A stretch of DNA of 64,000 bases from DTU019 sp050949825. GTDB taxonomy: Bacteria; Bacillota; Syntrophomonadia; Syntrophomonadales; Syntrophomonadaceae. The stretch's first letter is position 1. Each line of letters opens with the position of its first letter. Location: NCBI GenBank assembly GCA_050949825.1, contig JBMNGL010000001.1, positions 401,269 through 465,268 of the forward strand, read 5' to 3'. Shown here piece after piece: positions 15,948 through 25,204 of this stretch. The notes below the pieces were generated by a model. It made no database searches. It had not been told where the DNA came from and saw nothing but the letters and a program-made list of their open reading frames with translations. A program made the position numbers and the translations under genes.

Positions 15948-16919
15948 ATGAAGCGGTTCAAACCTGAACCCCGCATTGTGGTCATCGGTGGCGGTACCGG
16001 GCTATCGGTGATGCTTAAGGGTTTAAAGAAATATACCTCTCAGCTCACCGCAGTAGTCACAGTAACCGATGATGGCGGCAGTTCCGGCCGGCTGCGTTCT
16101 GAACTGGGGGTATTGCCTCCCGGAGATATACGCAACTGTCTGGTGGCCCTGGCTGAGACAGAGACTTTGATGGACAAGGTCTTCCAGCATCGCTTTAACG
16201 CTGGCGACGGATTGCAAGGCCATAATCTGGGCAATCTGCTCCTGGTGGCCTTGACCGATATTGCCGGTGATTTCGTCTCCGCCATCCGGGAAGTAAGCCA
16301 GGTTTTAAAGGTTCGCGGGCAGGTGCTGCCGGCAACCCTGGAATATGTGACCCTGGCGGCGAAAATGCAGGACGGCAGCATTGTGACCGGCGAAACCTCC
16401 ATACGCCGCCATGATCAGAAGATAGAAAAGGTTTTTTTAATTCCGGGAAAATGCCTGCCGGCTCCAGAAACCCTGGAAGCCATTCGGGAGGCAGATGCTG
16501 TCATTCTTGGTCCCGGCAGCCTTTATACCAGCATTATTCCCAACCTGTTGGTGCATGGGGTGGTGTCTGCTATTGAGGAGTCAAAGGCGGTGACCTGTTA
16601 TGTCAGCAATATCATGACTGAAAAAGGGGAAACTGATGGTTACAGCGCCGCTGATCATCTCCGTGTCATCCTGGAGCATCTGGGCCAACAGATTATCGAT
16701 TATGTGATAGTTAACTCCGGACCCATTGACGAAGACCGCCTGGAACGTTACCGGGAAGAAAAAGCGGTGCCCGTACAGACTACCAGCGATGAGATTATCG
16801 CCCTGGGCATGGTCTTAATTGCCCAGGATCTGGTGTCAGACACTGATGTGGCCTGGCATGCCCCGGATAAACTGGCCCGGGTTATCATCGATATTATTGA
16901 AGCCAATGCTGAAAAATAA
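15948..16919 (+). CDS. yvcK: Gluconeogenesis factor YvcK/CofD-like
   Basis: Member of the YvcK (UPF0052) family, UDP-sugar-binding proteins needed for growth on gluconeogenic carbon sources and for cell shape in Bacillus. The N-terminus has GGGTGLSVMLKGLK and TDDGGSSGRLR, the nucleotide-binding signature shared with CofD; GDIRNCLVALA and GPGSLYTSIIPNLLV follow. The ATG comes right after the rapZ stop, behind GGAGG. The length of 323 residues is normal. Confidence 0.96.
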   Translation: MKRFKPEPRIVVIGGGTGLSVMLKGLKKYTSQLTAVVTVTDDGGSSGRLRSELGVLPPGDIRNCLVALAETETLMDKVFQHRFNAGDGLQGHNLGNLLLVALTDIAGDFVSAIREVSQVLKVRGQVLPATLEYVTLAAKMQDGSIVTGETSIRRHDQKIEKVFLIPGKCLPAPETLEAIREADAVILGPGSLYTSIIPNLLVHGVVSAIEESKAVTCYVSNIMTEKGETDGYSAADHLRVILEHLGQQIIDYVIVNSGPIDEDRLERYREEKAVPVQTTSDEIIALGMVLIAQDLVSDTDVAWHAPDKLARVIIDIIEANAEK

Positions 16920-16939
16920 TCAGATCAGAGGAAGCAAGC

Positions 16940-17881
16940 ATGAGTTTTTCCAATCAGGTAAAAGAAGAACTGGCTCGGGAAATACCTGATAGAACTTGTT
17001 GCCGGCGGGCTGAAATAGCAGCCTTGATTCATGTTAGCGGGCGGATCAGCAAAACAGGCCCGGATCAGTGTATACTGGTAGTACAGGCAGAGCAGGCTGC
17101 CAGCGCCCGCAAGATCTTTTCCCTGATGAAATCGGTTTATGGTTTACAGACCAAGGTACAGGTAAAGAAAAGGAGACGTTTTAAAAAGACCCGTATTTAT
17201 GAAGTACATGCTATGATTAGTCAAAAGGATACTCTCCTATGGCAGGAACTGTCCAGTCTTAACCTGGCCGGCAGCCGGAGGAAACGCCTGGAGGCCTCGC
17301 TTATCGGAAGAACCTGCTGCAAGCGTGCTTATATAAGGGGGGTGTTTTTGAGCCGGGGTTTTGTCAATCGCCCGGAAGGAGAATACCATCTGGAGATAGT
17401 GTTGAAGGAAATGCCGCTGGCCCGAGAGATTCAGCGGTTGTTGTTGAGATTTAACCTGCCCAGCAGGATAGTCGAACGCAAGAAGAACCTGGTATTATAT
17501 ATAAAAGAGGGCGAGAAGATTGGAGACTTTCTACGAGTGGTTGGAGCCCATAAAGCCTTGCTTGATTTTGAGAATGTACGTATTCTAAAATCCATGCGCA
17601 ACAGCATCAACCGCCAGGTGAATTGCGAAACCGCCAATCTCGCTAAAACCGTACATGCTTCGGTGCGCCAGATTGAATTGATAAATAGAATGGTAGAGTT
17701 GAAAGGCTGGGATTTCTTCCCCGCCCAACTGCGCGATCTGGCCCGGGTGCGTATAGAGCACCCCGATCAGCCCTTAAAAGAATTGGGAGCCATGTTAGAC
17801 CCGCCCTTAAGCAAATCCGGCGCTGCCTACCGGATGCGCAAGTTAGAACAGTGGGCGGAAGACATTATTGATACCTACTAA
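16940..17881 (+). CDS. whiA: DNA-binding protein WhiA
   Basis: WhiA-family protein: an N-terminal LAGLIDADG-like fold without nuclease activity plus a C-terminal helix-turn-helix. It controls sporulation genes in actinomycetes and division or chromosome segregation in Bacillus. The two repeats RTCCRRAEIAALIHVSGR and RTCCKRAYIRGVFLSRG are the paired fold halves, and the HTH lies around residues 270-305 (PLKELGAML, SGAAYRMRKL). The start ATG has GAGGAAG upstream. It is 20 bp after yvcK, as is usual. Confidence 0.95.
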   Translation: MSFSNQVKEELAREIPDRTCCRRAEIAALIHVSGRISKTGPDQCILVVQAEQAASARKIFSLMKSVYGLQTKVQVKKRRRFKKTRIYEVHAMISQKDTLLWQELSSLNLAGSRRKRLEASLIGRTCCKRAYIRGVFLSRGFVNRPEGEYHLEIVLKEMPLAREIQRLLLRFNLPSRIVERKKNLVLYIKEGEKIGDFLRVVGAHKALLDFENVRILKSMRNSINRQVNCETANLAKTVHASVRQIELINRMVELKGWDFFPAQLRDLARVRIEHPDQPLKELGAMLDPPLSKSGAAYRMRKLEQWAEDIIDTY

Positions 17882-17889
17882 AAAGCTGC

Positions 17890-17930
17890 ACGGGGGAAGC
17901 AAGAAGAACGTCCCCCTGTTCCCCAAGAGA
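17890..17930. repeat. Degenerate ACGTCCCCC dispersed repeat
   Basis: The gap between whiA and rpoN contains CGGGGGAAGCAAGAAGAACG followed by TCCCCCTGTTCCCC, an imperfect inverted repeat that resembles the palindrome at 4696-4788. It may also end transcription of the whiA operon, but there is no T-run. Confidence 0.45.
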
Positions 17931-17983
17931 TAGATAGACTAGAGAGATAGAGAGAGACCTGCTGATAGGAGAGGAAAGTAATC

Positions 17984-19369
17984 ATGCGGCTTGTTCATGA
18001 TGTGATTTTGGCGCAACAACAAAAACTACTCATGACCCCGGAGCTTCGTCAGGCCATTGCCATACTGCAGATGTCCTCCCTGGAACTGTCCGAGTATATC
18101 CGTAATGAATTAGCTGAAAATCCTCTTTTGGAAGAAAAAGACGAAGCGGAGGAGAGCGCTGATAATGAGGAGGAAATGACCACAGAGGTCAATGATGATA
18201 TCAGCGAGTGGCTGGATGTATTCGGCGACAATGATTCTTACGATGCTGCGGTCAACTACCAGGAAGAAGACAAATCCCTGGAGAGTTATGTGGCCCAAAA
18301 GCCCAGCCTGTATGAACACCTGGAGTTTCAGCTGCATCTTTACAGCACCTCGCCCGAAGACCAGATCATCGGTCATTATCTTATTGGCAGCATAGATGAG
18401 AATGGATATCTGACCGCCAACCTGGAGGATGTAGCCCGACAGTTGAACGTTGATATAGAACAGGTCAATAAGGCTCTGGAATTGATCCAGTCTTTTACCC
18501 CGCCGGGTTTGGGAGCTCGCAACCTGGCCGAGTGCCTCCTCTTGCAGTTGCGTCAGTACGGAAAAGACTCCGCCATTGCGCGCAGTATCATCAACGATTA
18601 TCTTCCTGATTTGGCCCGGGGGCGCTTGAATCATATTGCGCAAAAGCTGGGTGTTCCGGTGCAAAAGATCCAACAAATCTGCGACATTATCAGAACCCTT
18701 GACCCCAAGCCCGGCCTGCAGTTTGGTGGCGATGAGACTAAATATGTGACCCCGGATATGATTGTGGAAAAGATTGATGGGGAATATGTGGTTATTATCA
18801 ATGATTTCAACTTTCCCCGCCTGATCGTCAACAATATGTATGAAAGCCTGTTAAAACAGGCAGACTTCCAATCTCAGGAGGCCCGCAAATATCTGGAAGA
18901 TAAAATGGGTTCTGCCGTCTGGCTGATTCGCAGCATCGAACAGCGCCGCATGACCCTGTACCGGGTATCACGCTGCATAGTGGATTTGCAAAGTGATTTT
19001 CTCGATCAAGGGGTAAAACATCTGAAGCCCATGACCCTGCGTCAGGTAGCCGAGTTGATTAATGTGCATGAATCGACCGTGAGCCGCGCTACCACCAACA
19101 AATATATGCAAACCCCACAGGGATTATTTGAACTCAAGTATTTCTTTAGCACCGGCGTGGAATCCAATGGTGAGGATAAGGTCTCTTCCAAAAGCATCAA
19201 GCACATGCTGCAGGAGATCGTCGTCAGTGAAGACCCGTTGCGCCCCATCAGTGATGAAGCCATTTCCAAACTGCTGCGGGAGCAGGGCATCCGCATATCG
19301 CGCCGCACTGTGGCCAAATACCGCCAGGAACTCAATATTCCGCCTACTTCAGCGCGACGACGCTATTGA
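17984..19369 (+). CDS. rpoN: RNA polymerase sigma-54 factor
   Basis: Alternative sigma factor that needs AAA+ activators and recognises -24/-12 promoters. The N-terminal activator-interacting region is glutamine- and leucine-rich (QQQKLLMTPELRQAIAILQM), an acidic linker follows (about residues 50-80), then the core-binding domain, an HTH region (LRQVAELINVHESTVSRA) and the RpoN box RRTVAKYR at the C-terminus. The length of 461 residues is normal. The ATG follows AGGAGAGG. No bacterial enhancer-binding protein gene is in the window. It stands directly before the glycolytic regulator, an order seen in other Clostridia. Confidence 0.97.
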   Translation: MRLVHDVILAQQQKLLMTPELRQAIAILQMSSLELSEYIRNELAENPLLEEKDEAEESADNEEEMTTEVNDDISEWLDVFGDNDSYDAAVNYQEEDKSLESYVAQKPSLYEHLEFQLHLYSTSPEDQIIGHYLIGSIDENGYLTANLEDVARQLNVDIEQVNKALELIQSFTPPGLGARNLAECLLLQLRQYGKDSAIARSIINDYLPDLARGRLNHIAQKLGVPVQKIQQICDIIRTLDPKPGLQFGGDETKYVTPDMIVEKIDGEYVVIINDFNFPRLIVNNMYESLLKQADFQSQEARKYLEDKMGSAVWLIRSIEQRRMTLYRVSRCIVDLQSDFLDQGVKHLKPMTLRQVAELINVHESTVSRATTNKYMQTPQGLFELKYFFSTGVESNGEDKVSSKSIKHMLQEIVVSEDPLRPISDEAISKLLREQGIRISRRTVAKYRQELNIPPTSARRRY

Positions 19370-19453
19370 ACTGGCATTATTACCCTGAATGGTGCTGCTT
19401 GATATGGCACCGGTTGGAAGATAGGCACTTTCAAGCCCGCAGCCTCCCGCCCG

Positions 19454-19484
19454 TTGTATTATTTTTCCTGCAATATGATATAAT
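19454..19484 (+). promoter_or_regulatory. Candidate promoter of the cggR-glycolysis operon
   Basis: TTGTAT at 19454-19459 and TATAAT at 19479-19484 resemble sigma-A hexamers with a long 19-base spacer. The -10 is perfect and lies about 100 bp before cggR, upstream of the inverted repeats proposed as operator. The long spacer lowers confidence in the -35. Confidence 0.55.
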
Positions 19485-19516
19485 ATGTATAGTTCAAGGG
19501 TTAAGTGTGTTTGTAA

Positions 19517-19552
19517 TGGGGCAAAAATGCCCCTGAGGGGTATTGACATCCC
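19517..19552 (+). promoter_or_regulatory. Candidate CggR operator
   Basis: TGGGGCAAAAATGCCCC (perfect six-base arms) is followed at once by GGGGTATTGACATCCC. In Bacillus the CggR operator is two GGGAC/TGTC-type repeats downstream of the promoter. The position between the -10 and the cggR gene and the paired repeats fit autoregulation. The sequence match is only partial, so this is an inference. Confidence 0.5.
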
Positions 19553-19585
19553 AAGAGCGGCCTCTGGCAGGCTGCTGGAGAGAAT

Positions 19586-20605
19586 ATGGAAAGACTGTTT
19601 ACTATTATAGAGCGCTTTACACCGGATGCCATGGCAATTATCACCAACCGCTATAAAATGCTGAAGCAGATTATGCACCAGCAACCGGTGGGCAGGCGGC
19701 AGCTTTGCAAAGCACTGAACTTAACCGAACGTATGGTTCGTGCCGAGATTGATATTCTGAAATCCTCCGGCTTAATCCACACCACACCTGCGGGCATTTA
19801 TCTCAGCCCGGCCGGGGAGGATATGATAAACGAGATTGATGTTTTCGTTCCCCATCTTTTTAATATCCACAGCCTGGCCGAACAGATTAAGAAGCGTTTC
19901 AACCTGGAGGAAGTGATTCTGGTGCCGGGGGACTCGTACTGCGATAAGATGGTAAAAAAGGACCTGGGCCGGGTTGCGGCTGCCTATATGAAAAAAAGGC
20001 TGTTTTCGGGCTGCACCCTGGCGGTTACCGGGGGAAGCACCCTGGCTGAAGTCGCCGATGCTATTACGGATGGCATGGGGCTTTCCAACCTGATGGTGGT
20101 TCCGGCCCGAGGCGGTTTGGGAGAAGATATGGAGCAGCAGGCGGGATCGATTGCAGCCCGGATTGCTAAAACCATCGGCGCGCAGTACCGTATGCTGCAT
20201 ATACCCGATAAACTGCAGCAAGCCACTGCAGAGGTGCTCAAACAGGATCCCTATATCAGGGAAATTACGCAGCTCATAAAATCGAGTCAGATCCTTTTCC
20301 ATGGTATTGGTTCGGCGATGGAAATGGCCAATCGCAGAGGTTTAACGCCTGCAGAGATAGCGCTCCTGCAGGCCAAAGGCGCGGTGGGCGAAGCCTTTAG
20401 ATATTATTTTGATGAACAGGGCAATATAGTACATGAGGTTCCTGGAATTGGATTGGAATTCCATGACCTGGCCCATATTCATACCGTGGTGGCAGTAGCT
20501 GGCGGCAGCAACAAAGCCCCGGCTATCAAAGCGGTGTTAAGCAGGGGACAGCAAACCGTACTGGTTACGGATGAAGGTGCAGCACAGGCGATAGTGGGCA
20601 TTTGA
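19586..20605 (+). CDS. cggR: Central glycolytic genes regulator (SorC/DeoR family)
   Basis: Repressor that controls gap and the following lower-glycolysis genes and is inactivated by fructose 1,6-bisphosphate in Bacillus. The N-terminal winged helix covers about residues 30-75 (GRRQLCKALNLTERMVRAEI). The C-terminal sugar-phosphate-binding domain shows VTGGSTLAEVA and VPARGGLGEDMEQQAGSIA, typical of the family. The length of 339 residues is normal. It is followed after 22 bp by gap, the standard order. The paired repeats at 19517-19552 are the likely binding site. Confidence 0.93.
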   Translation: MERLFTIIERFTPDAMAIITNRYKMLKQIMHQQPVGRRQLCKALNLTERMVRAEIDILKSSGLIHTTPAGIYLSPAGEDMINEIDVFVPHLFNIHSLAEQIKKRFNLEEVILVPGDSYCDKMVKKDLGRVAAAYMKKRLFSGCTLAVTGGSTLAEVADAITDGMGLSNLMVVPARGGLGEDMEQQAGSIAARIAKTIGAQYRMLHIPDKLQQATAEVLKQDPYIREITQLIKSSQILFHGIGSAMEMANRRGLTPAEIALLQAKGAVGEAFRYYFDEQGNIVHEVPGIGLEFHDLAHIHTVVAVAGGSNKAPAIKAVLSRGQQTVLVTDEGAAQAIVGI

Positions 20606-20627
20606 AATAAGGAAAGGTGGTCGGAGT

Positions 20628-21632
20628 ATGACAGTAAAAATTGGGATTAACGGTTTTGGTAGAATTGGCCGCTTGGTGGCCCGAATTATTGTATCGCGGC
20701 CCGAGCTGGATCTGGTGGCAATAAACGATCTGGGCAACCTCAAGGCCAGCGCGCATCTATTTAAGTATGACAGCCTGCACGGCGAATTCCCGGGCCAGGT
20801 ATCAACGGATACCGATGCCCTCATCATAGATGGCCGCAAGATTCTTTACAGCAGTGAAAAGGATCCCGCCCGGCTGCCCTGGGCTGATTTAGGCGTGGAT
20901 ATTGTCATCGAGGGAACCGGTGTTTTCCGCAGCCGCAGTAAAGCAGGCCTGCACCTGCAGGCAGGAGCCAAAAAGGTCATCATAACGGCGCCGGGTGATA
21001 ACATCGATTTAACCATGGTGATGGGCGTAAATGAGGATAAATACCAGCCCGCTTATCAGCTTATCAGCAACGCCTCCTGCACCACCAACTGTCTGGCCCC
21101 GGTAGCCAAGGTTCTTTTGGATAAATTCGGCATCGTCAAAGGGCTTATGACTACGGTGCATGCATATACCAATGACCAGCGTATTCTCGATTTAGCCCAT
21201 AATGATTTACGCCGCGCCCGCGCTGCGGGACAATCGATGATTCCCACCACCACCGGAGCAGCCAAGGCCCTGGGCCTGGTTATCCCGGAATTGGACGGCA
21301 AACTGGACGGCCTGGCTATAAGGGTGCCCACCCCGGTGGTTTCGCTGGTTGACCTGACCGTTGAGCTGGAAAGAGCGGCCGGCCAAAAGGACATCAATCA
21401 AGCCTTTCTGGAGGCCAGCCAGGGACCTATGCAGGGGATTTTGAAATACACGGAAGTGCCGCTGGTCTCAGCAGATTATCGCGGCGACAGCCATTCTGCC
21501 ATCGTTGACGGGCCCTTGACCATGACCATGGGAGATAGAACCGCAAAGGTAGTGGCCTGGTATGATAATGAATGGGCTTATTCGGTGCGCTGTGTTGACA
21601 TGGCTCAATATATAGCCCGGCAAGGCTGGTAA
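20628..21632 (+). CDS. gap: Glyceraldehyde-3-phosphate dehydrogenase, type I
   Basis: Oxidises and phosphorylates glyceraldehyde 3-phosphate to 1,3-bisphosphoglycerate with NAD. The N-terminal Rossmann motif INGFGRIGR is followed by the active-site segment SNASCTTNCLAP with Cys151 as nucleophile, and WYDNEWAYS near the C-terminus. The length of 334 residues is normal. AGGAAAGGTGG lies upstream of the ATG. It is the first enzyme gene of the operon; with only one gap gene in view, its catabolic or anabolic bias cannot be told from sequence. Confidence 0.98.
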   Translation: MTVKIGINGFGRIGRLVARIIVSRPELDLVAINDLGNLKASAHLFKYDSLHGEFPGQVSTDTDALIIDGRKILYSSEKDPARLPWADLGVDIVIEGTGVFRSRSKAGLHLQAGAKKVIITAPGDNIDLTMVMGVNEDKYQPAYQLISNASCTTNCLAPVAKVLLDKFGIVKGLMTTVHAYTNDQRILDLAHNDLRRARAAGQSMIPTTTGAAKALGLVIPELDGKLDGLAIRVPTPVVSLVDLTVELERAAGQKDINQAFLEASQGPMQGILKYTEVPLVSADYRGDSHSAIVDGPLTMTMGDRTAKVVAWYDNEWAYSVRCVDMAQYIARQGW

Positions 21633-21665
21633 GAATATCCGGGATAAAGTTTTGGAGGTGCATCA

Positions 21666-22853
21666 ATGCGCAGTATAAGGGATGCTGATGTTAAGGGAAA
21701 ACGCGTTTTAATGCGGGTGGATTTTAACGTGCCCACAGATAAGGACAATGAAATTATTGATGATACCAAGATTCGGGAGGCGCTGCCCAGCATCGAGTAT
21801 ATTATCAAACAGGGCGGGCGTCTCATTCTGATGAGCCATCTGGGCAGACCCAAAGGCGCCCCGGTGGAAAAATACAGCTTGAAAAGGGTTGCTGAACGTC
21901 TCAGCCAGTTGCTGTATAAACCGGTGGCCATGGCTCCTGCTGCCATCGGTCCGGAGGTATCGCGCCTGGTGCAGGGTGTGCAGCCCGGCGAGGTACTGCT
22001 GCTGGAAAATGTGCGCTTTTATCCTGGAGAAGAAAAGAATGATGCTGAATTTTCCCGGGCGCTGGCCGAGCTGGGGGATATATATGTAAATGACGCCTTT
22101 GGCAGCGCCCATCGCGCCCACTCTTCCACTACCGGGATAGCTCATTATCGGCCGGCTTATGCAGGCTTATTGATGGAGAAGGAAGTGGCTATGCTGCGCC
22201 AGGTGCTGGAAGAGGGGCAGCAGCCGCGGATGGCCATCATGGGCGGGGCCAAGATTGCTGATAAACTCGGTTTGATCGATAACTTGATTGATAAAATGGA
22301 TGTCATTGAAGTGGGCGGGGGCATGGCCAATACATTTTTGAAGGCGCAGGGACTGCAGGTGGGCAAATCCCTGGTCGAAGATGATCTGCTGGAGGAAGCC
22401 CGGCGCCTGCTGCTCAAGGCGGAGCAAAAAGGGGTGGCTTTGATGCTGCCGGTCGATGTGGTTATTGCTCCTGAGATTTCGGCCTCGGCTGCGGTTAAGA
22501 CGGTTGATGTTTTCGCCATCCCGGAAGATATGATGATACTGGATATCGGGCCCAAGACTGTGGCCAATTTTAAAAAGGCCATTCTCGAGGCCCGCACCAT
22601 AATATGGAACGGCCCCCTGGGGGTTTATGAGTATGAACCGTTTTCCCATGGCACCCGCGAAGTAACCCGGGCAGTAGCCGCTTCACCGGCCCTGAGTGTA
22701 ATCGGCGGCGGAGATTCGGCGGCGGCAGTACACGATCTGGGTCTGGAAAAGGAGATTACCCACATTTCTACCGGGGGAGGCGCCAGCCTGGAGTTCCTGG
22801 AAGGCAGAGAACTGCCCGGAGTGGCGGTCTGTGAGGCCAGGGCCACTGCATAA
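21666..22853 (+). CDS. pgk: Phosphoglycerate kinase
   Basis: Transfers the acyl phosphate of 1,3-bisphosphoglycerate to ADP. Substrate-binding RVDFNVP is near the N-terminus, SHLGRPKG near residue 60, and the C-terminal nucleotide domain has GGGDSAAAV and STGGGASLEFLEGRELPG. The length of 395 residues is typical. It starts 33 bp after gap with GGAGG upstream and is followed by tpiA after 24 bp, consistent with one transcript. Confidence 0.98.
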   Translation: MRSIRDADVKGKRVLMRVDFNVPTDKDNEIIDDTKIREALPSIEYIIKQGGRLILMSHLGRPKGAPVEKYSLKRVAERLSQLLYKPVAMAPAAIGPEVSRLVQGVQPGEVLLLENVRFYPGEEKNDAEFSRALAELGDIYVNDAFGSAHRAHSSTTGIAHYRPAYAGLLMEKEVAMLRQVLEEGQQPRMAIMGGAKIADKLGLIDNLIDKMDVIEVGGGMANTFLKAQGLQVGKSLVEDDLLEEARRLLLKAEQKGVALMLPVDVVIAPEISASAAVKTVDVFAIPEDMMILDIGPKTVANFKKAILEARTIIWNGPLGVYEYEPFSHGTREVTRAVAASPALSVIGGGDSAAAVHDLGLEKEITHISTGGGASLEFLEGRELPGVAVCEARATA

Positions 22854-22877
22854 AGTTGGCAGTAGGGAGTGATGCAG

Positions 22878-23639
22878 ATGAGAAGATTGTTGATTGCCGG
22901 CAATTGGAAGATGAATAAACTGCAGGCTGAAGCCCGGCAGTTTGTGAGCGAATATCTGCCTTTGGTAGCAGGGGTGAAGCGGGTTGATATGGTTTTATGT
23001 CCGCCCTATACCTGCCTGGGGGCGTTGCAGCCGGCCCTGGCCGGTTCCCGGGTTATGCTAGGAGCGCAGAACCTGTTTTGGGAAGGACAGGGGGCTTTTA
23101 CCGGGGAAATCTCCCCGGCCATGCTCAGCGATGCGGGCTGCCGTTATGTCATTGTCGGCCATTCCGAACGGCGCCACATCTTGGGCGAGAATAATTATCT
23201 TGTCAATAAGAAATTGGCCGCCGCCCTGGATGGCGGTTTGATTCCCATCCTGTGCGTGGGCGAAACCCTGCAGGAACGTGAAAAGAACCTGGCCATGCAG
23301 GTGGTGCAGGAGCAAGTGCGGCTGGCCCTCAAAGGCTTATCCTTTGCGGCGGAACAACTGGTGGTAGCTTATGAACCGGTTTGGGCTATTGGTACCGGGG
23401 TAAATGCCAGTCATGAAGATGCTCAGCAGATGTGCCGCTTTATCCGCCACAGCCTGGCGGATTTATACGATCAGGAAATGGCAGACCGGGTAAGAATACT
23501 GTATGGCGGCAGTGTCAAAGCCGATAATATTGCTCAGTTTTTGAATGAATCCGATATCGACGGGGCCCTGGTAGGCGGCGCCAGCTTACAGGCGGCCTCA
23601 CTGGCGGCAATAGTTGGGGTGGGCGAAAATGCCGAATAA
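22878..23639 (+). CDS. tpiA: Triosephosphate isomerase
   Basis: Interconverts dihydroxyacetone phosphate and glyceraldehyde 3-phosphate. Active-site features are GNWKMN with the catalytic Lys, VGHSERR with the catalytic His, and AYEPVWAIGTG with the catalytic Glu and loop 6; GGSVKADN binds phosphate. I chose the ATG at 22878, eight bases after AGGGAG; earlier in-frame GTG and ATG codons overlap that site. It gives 253 residues starting MRRLLIAGNWK, as in homologues. The end overlaps gpmI by 11 bases. Confidence 0.98.
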   Translation: MRRLLIAGNWKMNKLQAEARQFVSEYLPLVAGVKRVDMVLCPPYTCLGALQPALAGSRVMLGAQNLFWEGQGAFTGEISPAMLSDAGCRYVIVGHSERRHILGENNYLVNKKLAAALDGGLIPILCVGETLQEREKNLAMQVVQEQVRLALKGLSFAAEQLVVAYEPVWAIGTGVNASHEDAQQMCRFIRHSLADLYDQEMADRVRILYGGSVKADNIAQFLNESDIDGALVGGASLQAASLAAIVGVGENAE

Positions 23640-25173
23640 ACCAGCATTATTGATGATAATGGACGGTTGGGGGTGCGGTGTGAATTGTGCCGGCAATGCC
23701 ATTAGCAAGGCCAATCCGGTGAACTTCTATAAATTGCGGGACCAATATCCCTATACCGAGTTACAGTGCAGCGGCAAAGCGGTCGGTTTGCCGGCCGGAC
23801 AGATGGGGAACTCCGAAGTCGGACACCTCAATATAGGCGCCGGGCGCATAGTATATCAGGAGATCACCCGCATCAGCAATGCCATAGAGGATGGATCATT
23901 CTTTAGCAATCCTGTGCTGCTGTCCGCGCTGCACGCAGCTCGTGACGGACATGGTGCAGTGCATCTGATGGGCCTGGTCTCAGACGGCGGCGTGCACAGC
24001 CATATGGAACATATTCTGGCCTTGTTGGACCTGTGCCGGCGAGAACAGGTTGACAAGGTCTATATGCATGCTTTCCTGGATGGCCGCGATGTCGGCCCCA
24101 AAAGCGCGCCCCAGTACTTGCAGCAATTGGACCACTATATGAAAACCCTGGGTGTGGGCCAGTTTGCCACCATCAGCGGTCGTTTCTACGCCATGGACCG
24201 GGATAACCATTGGGACCGGGTGGAGCAAGCCTATGCCGCCATGGTTTATGGCCAGGGCAACCTGGCTCCCAATGCGGCCGCTGCCCTGGAAAGCAGCTAT
24301 GAGGCCAGGATAACGGATGAGTTTGTGGAGCCCGTGGTGATTGTAGACCGGCAGGGAGAACCCATTGCCACGGTGCAGGATGGCGACAGTGTCATATTCT
24401 TCAATTTTCGTGCTGACCGTGCCCGTGAAATCACCCGGGCCTTTGTCGATATCGACTTTAACCATTTTGAGCGCCGGCTTTGGCCACAGGTAAATTATGT
24501 CATGATGACCCAGTACGATGTTACCATCCAGGCCCCGGTGGCGTTTGAACCCCAGAATCTAAGCCAGACCCTGGGCGAAGTTCTGGCCCGGCATGACCTG
24601 CGCCAGTTGCGTATCGCTGAAACCGAGAAATATGCCCATGTGACCTTCTTTTTCAATGGTGGGGTGGAAAAACCCAATCCCGGTGAAGATCGTATCCTGA
24701 TACCCTCTCCGATGGTAAAGACCTATAATATGAAGCCGGAAATGAGTGCCCCGGAAGTTACCCAGAGGGTGCTGACAGAAATCGACCGAGATGTATATGA
24801 TGTGATTATTATGAATTACGCCAACCCGGACATGGTGGGGCATACCGGTATTATTGAGGCAGCCATCGAGGCCATTCATACGGTTGATCAATGCCTGCCC
24901 AGAGTAGTTGAGCGGGTACTGGCGCATGATGGTGTAGCCTTGATAACCGCTGATCACGGCAACTGTGAGACTATGCAATGTCCTGTCACCGGGGGGGCCT
25001 TTACGGCACACACCACCAATAAGGTGCCGTTTATATTAGTTTCCAAGCACCTGCAGGATATCCGTCTGCGCGAGGATGGAGCCCTGTGCGATATCGCCCC
25101 CACCCTGTTGCAGCTCCTTAATATTGATGTCCCCCGGGAAATGACCGGGACATCCCTGATGTTGAAAAAATAA
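23629..25173 (+). CDS. gpmI: 2,3-bisphosphoglycerate-independent phosphoglycerate mutase
   Basis: Manganese-dependent mutase of the alkaline-phosphatase superfamily that converts 3- to 2-phosphoglycerate. The metal site begins with MDGWG and includes the phosphorylated serine in GNSEVGHLNIGAGR; DGRDVGP, HGNCE and TADHG carry further ligands. I use the ATG at 23629 (MPNKPALL), which overlaps the tpiA end; an upstream in-frame codon at 23614 would add five residues not typical of the family. The length of 514 residues is normal. Confidence 0.98.
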   Translation: MPNKPALLMIMDGWGCGVNCAGNAISKANPVNFYKLRDQYPYTELQCSGKAVGLPAGQMGNSEVGHLNIGAGRIVYQEITRISNAIEDGSFFSNPVLLSALHAARDGHGAVHLMGLVSDGGVHSHMEHILALLDLCRREQVDKVYMHAFLDGRDVGPKSAPQYLQQLDHYMKTLGVGQFATISGRFYAMDRDNHWDRVEQAYAAMVYGQGNLAPNAAAALESSYEARITDEFVEPVVIVDRQGEPIATVQDGDSVIFFNFRADRAREITRAFVDIDFNHFERRLWPQVNYVMMTQYDVTIQAPVAFEPQNLSQTLGEVLARHDLRQLRIAETEKYAHVTFFFNGGVEKPNPGEDRILIPSPMVKTYNMKPEMSAPEVTQRVLTEIDRDVYDVIIMNYANPDMVGHTGIIEAAIEAIHTVDQCLPRVVERVLAHDGVALITADHGNCETMQCPVTGGAFTAHTTNKVPFILVSKHLQDIRLREDGALCDIAPTLLQLLNIDVPREMTGTSLMLKK

Positions 25174-25204
25174 AACAATACACGATTTCTGGAGGGAGAT
25201 TAAT

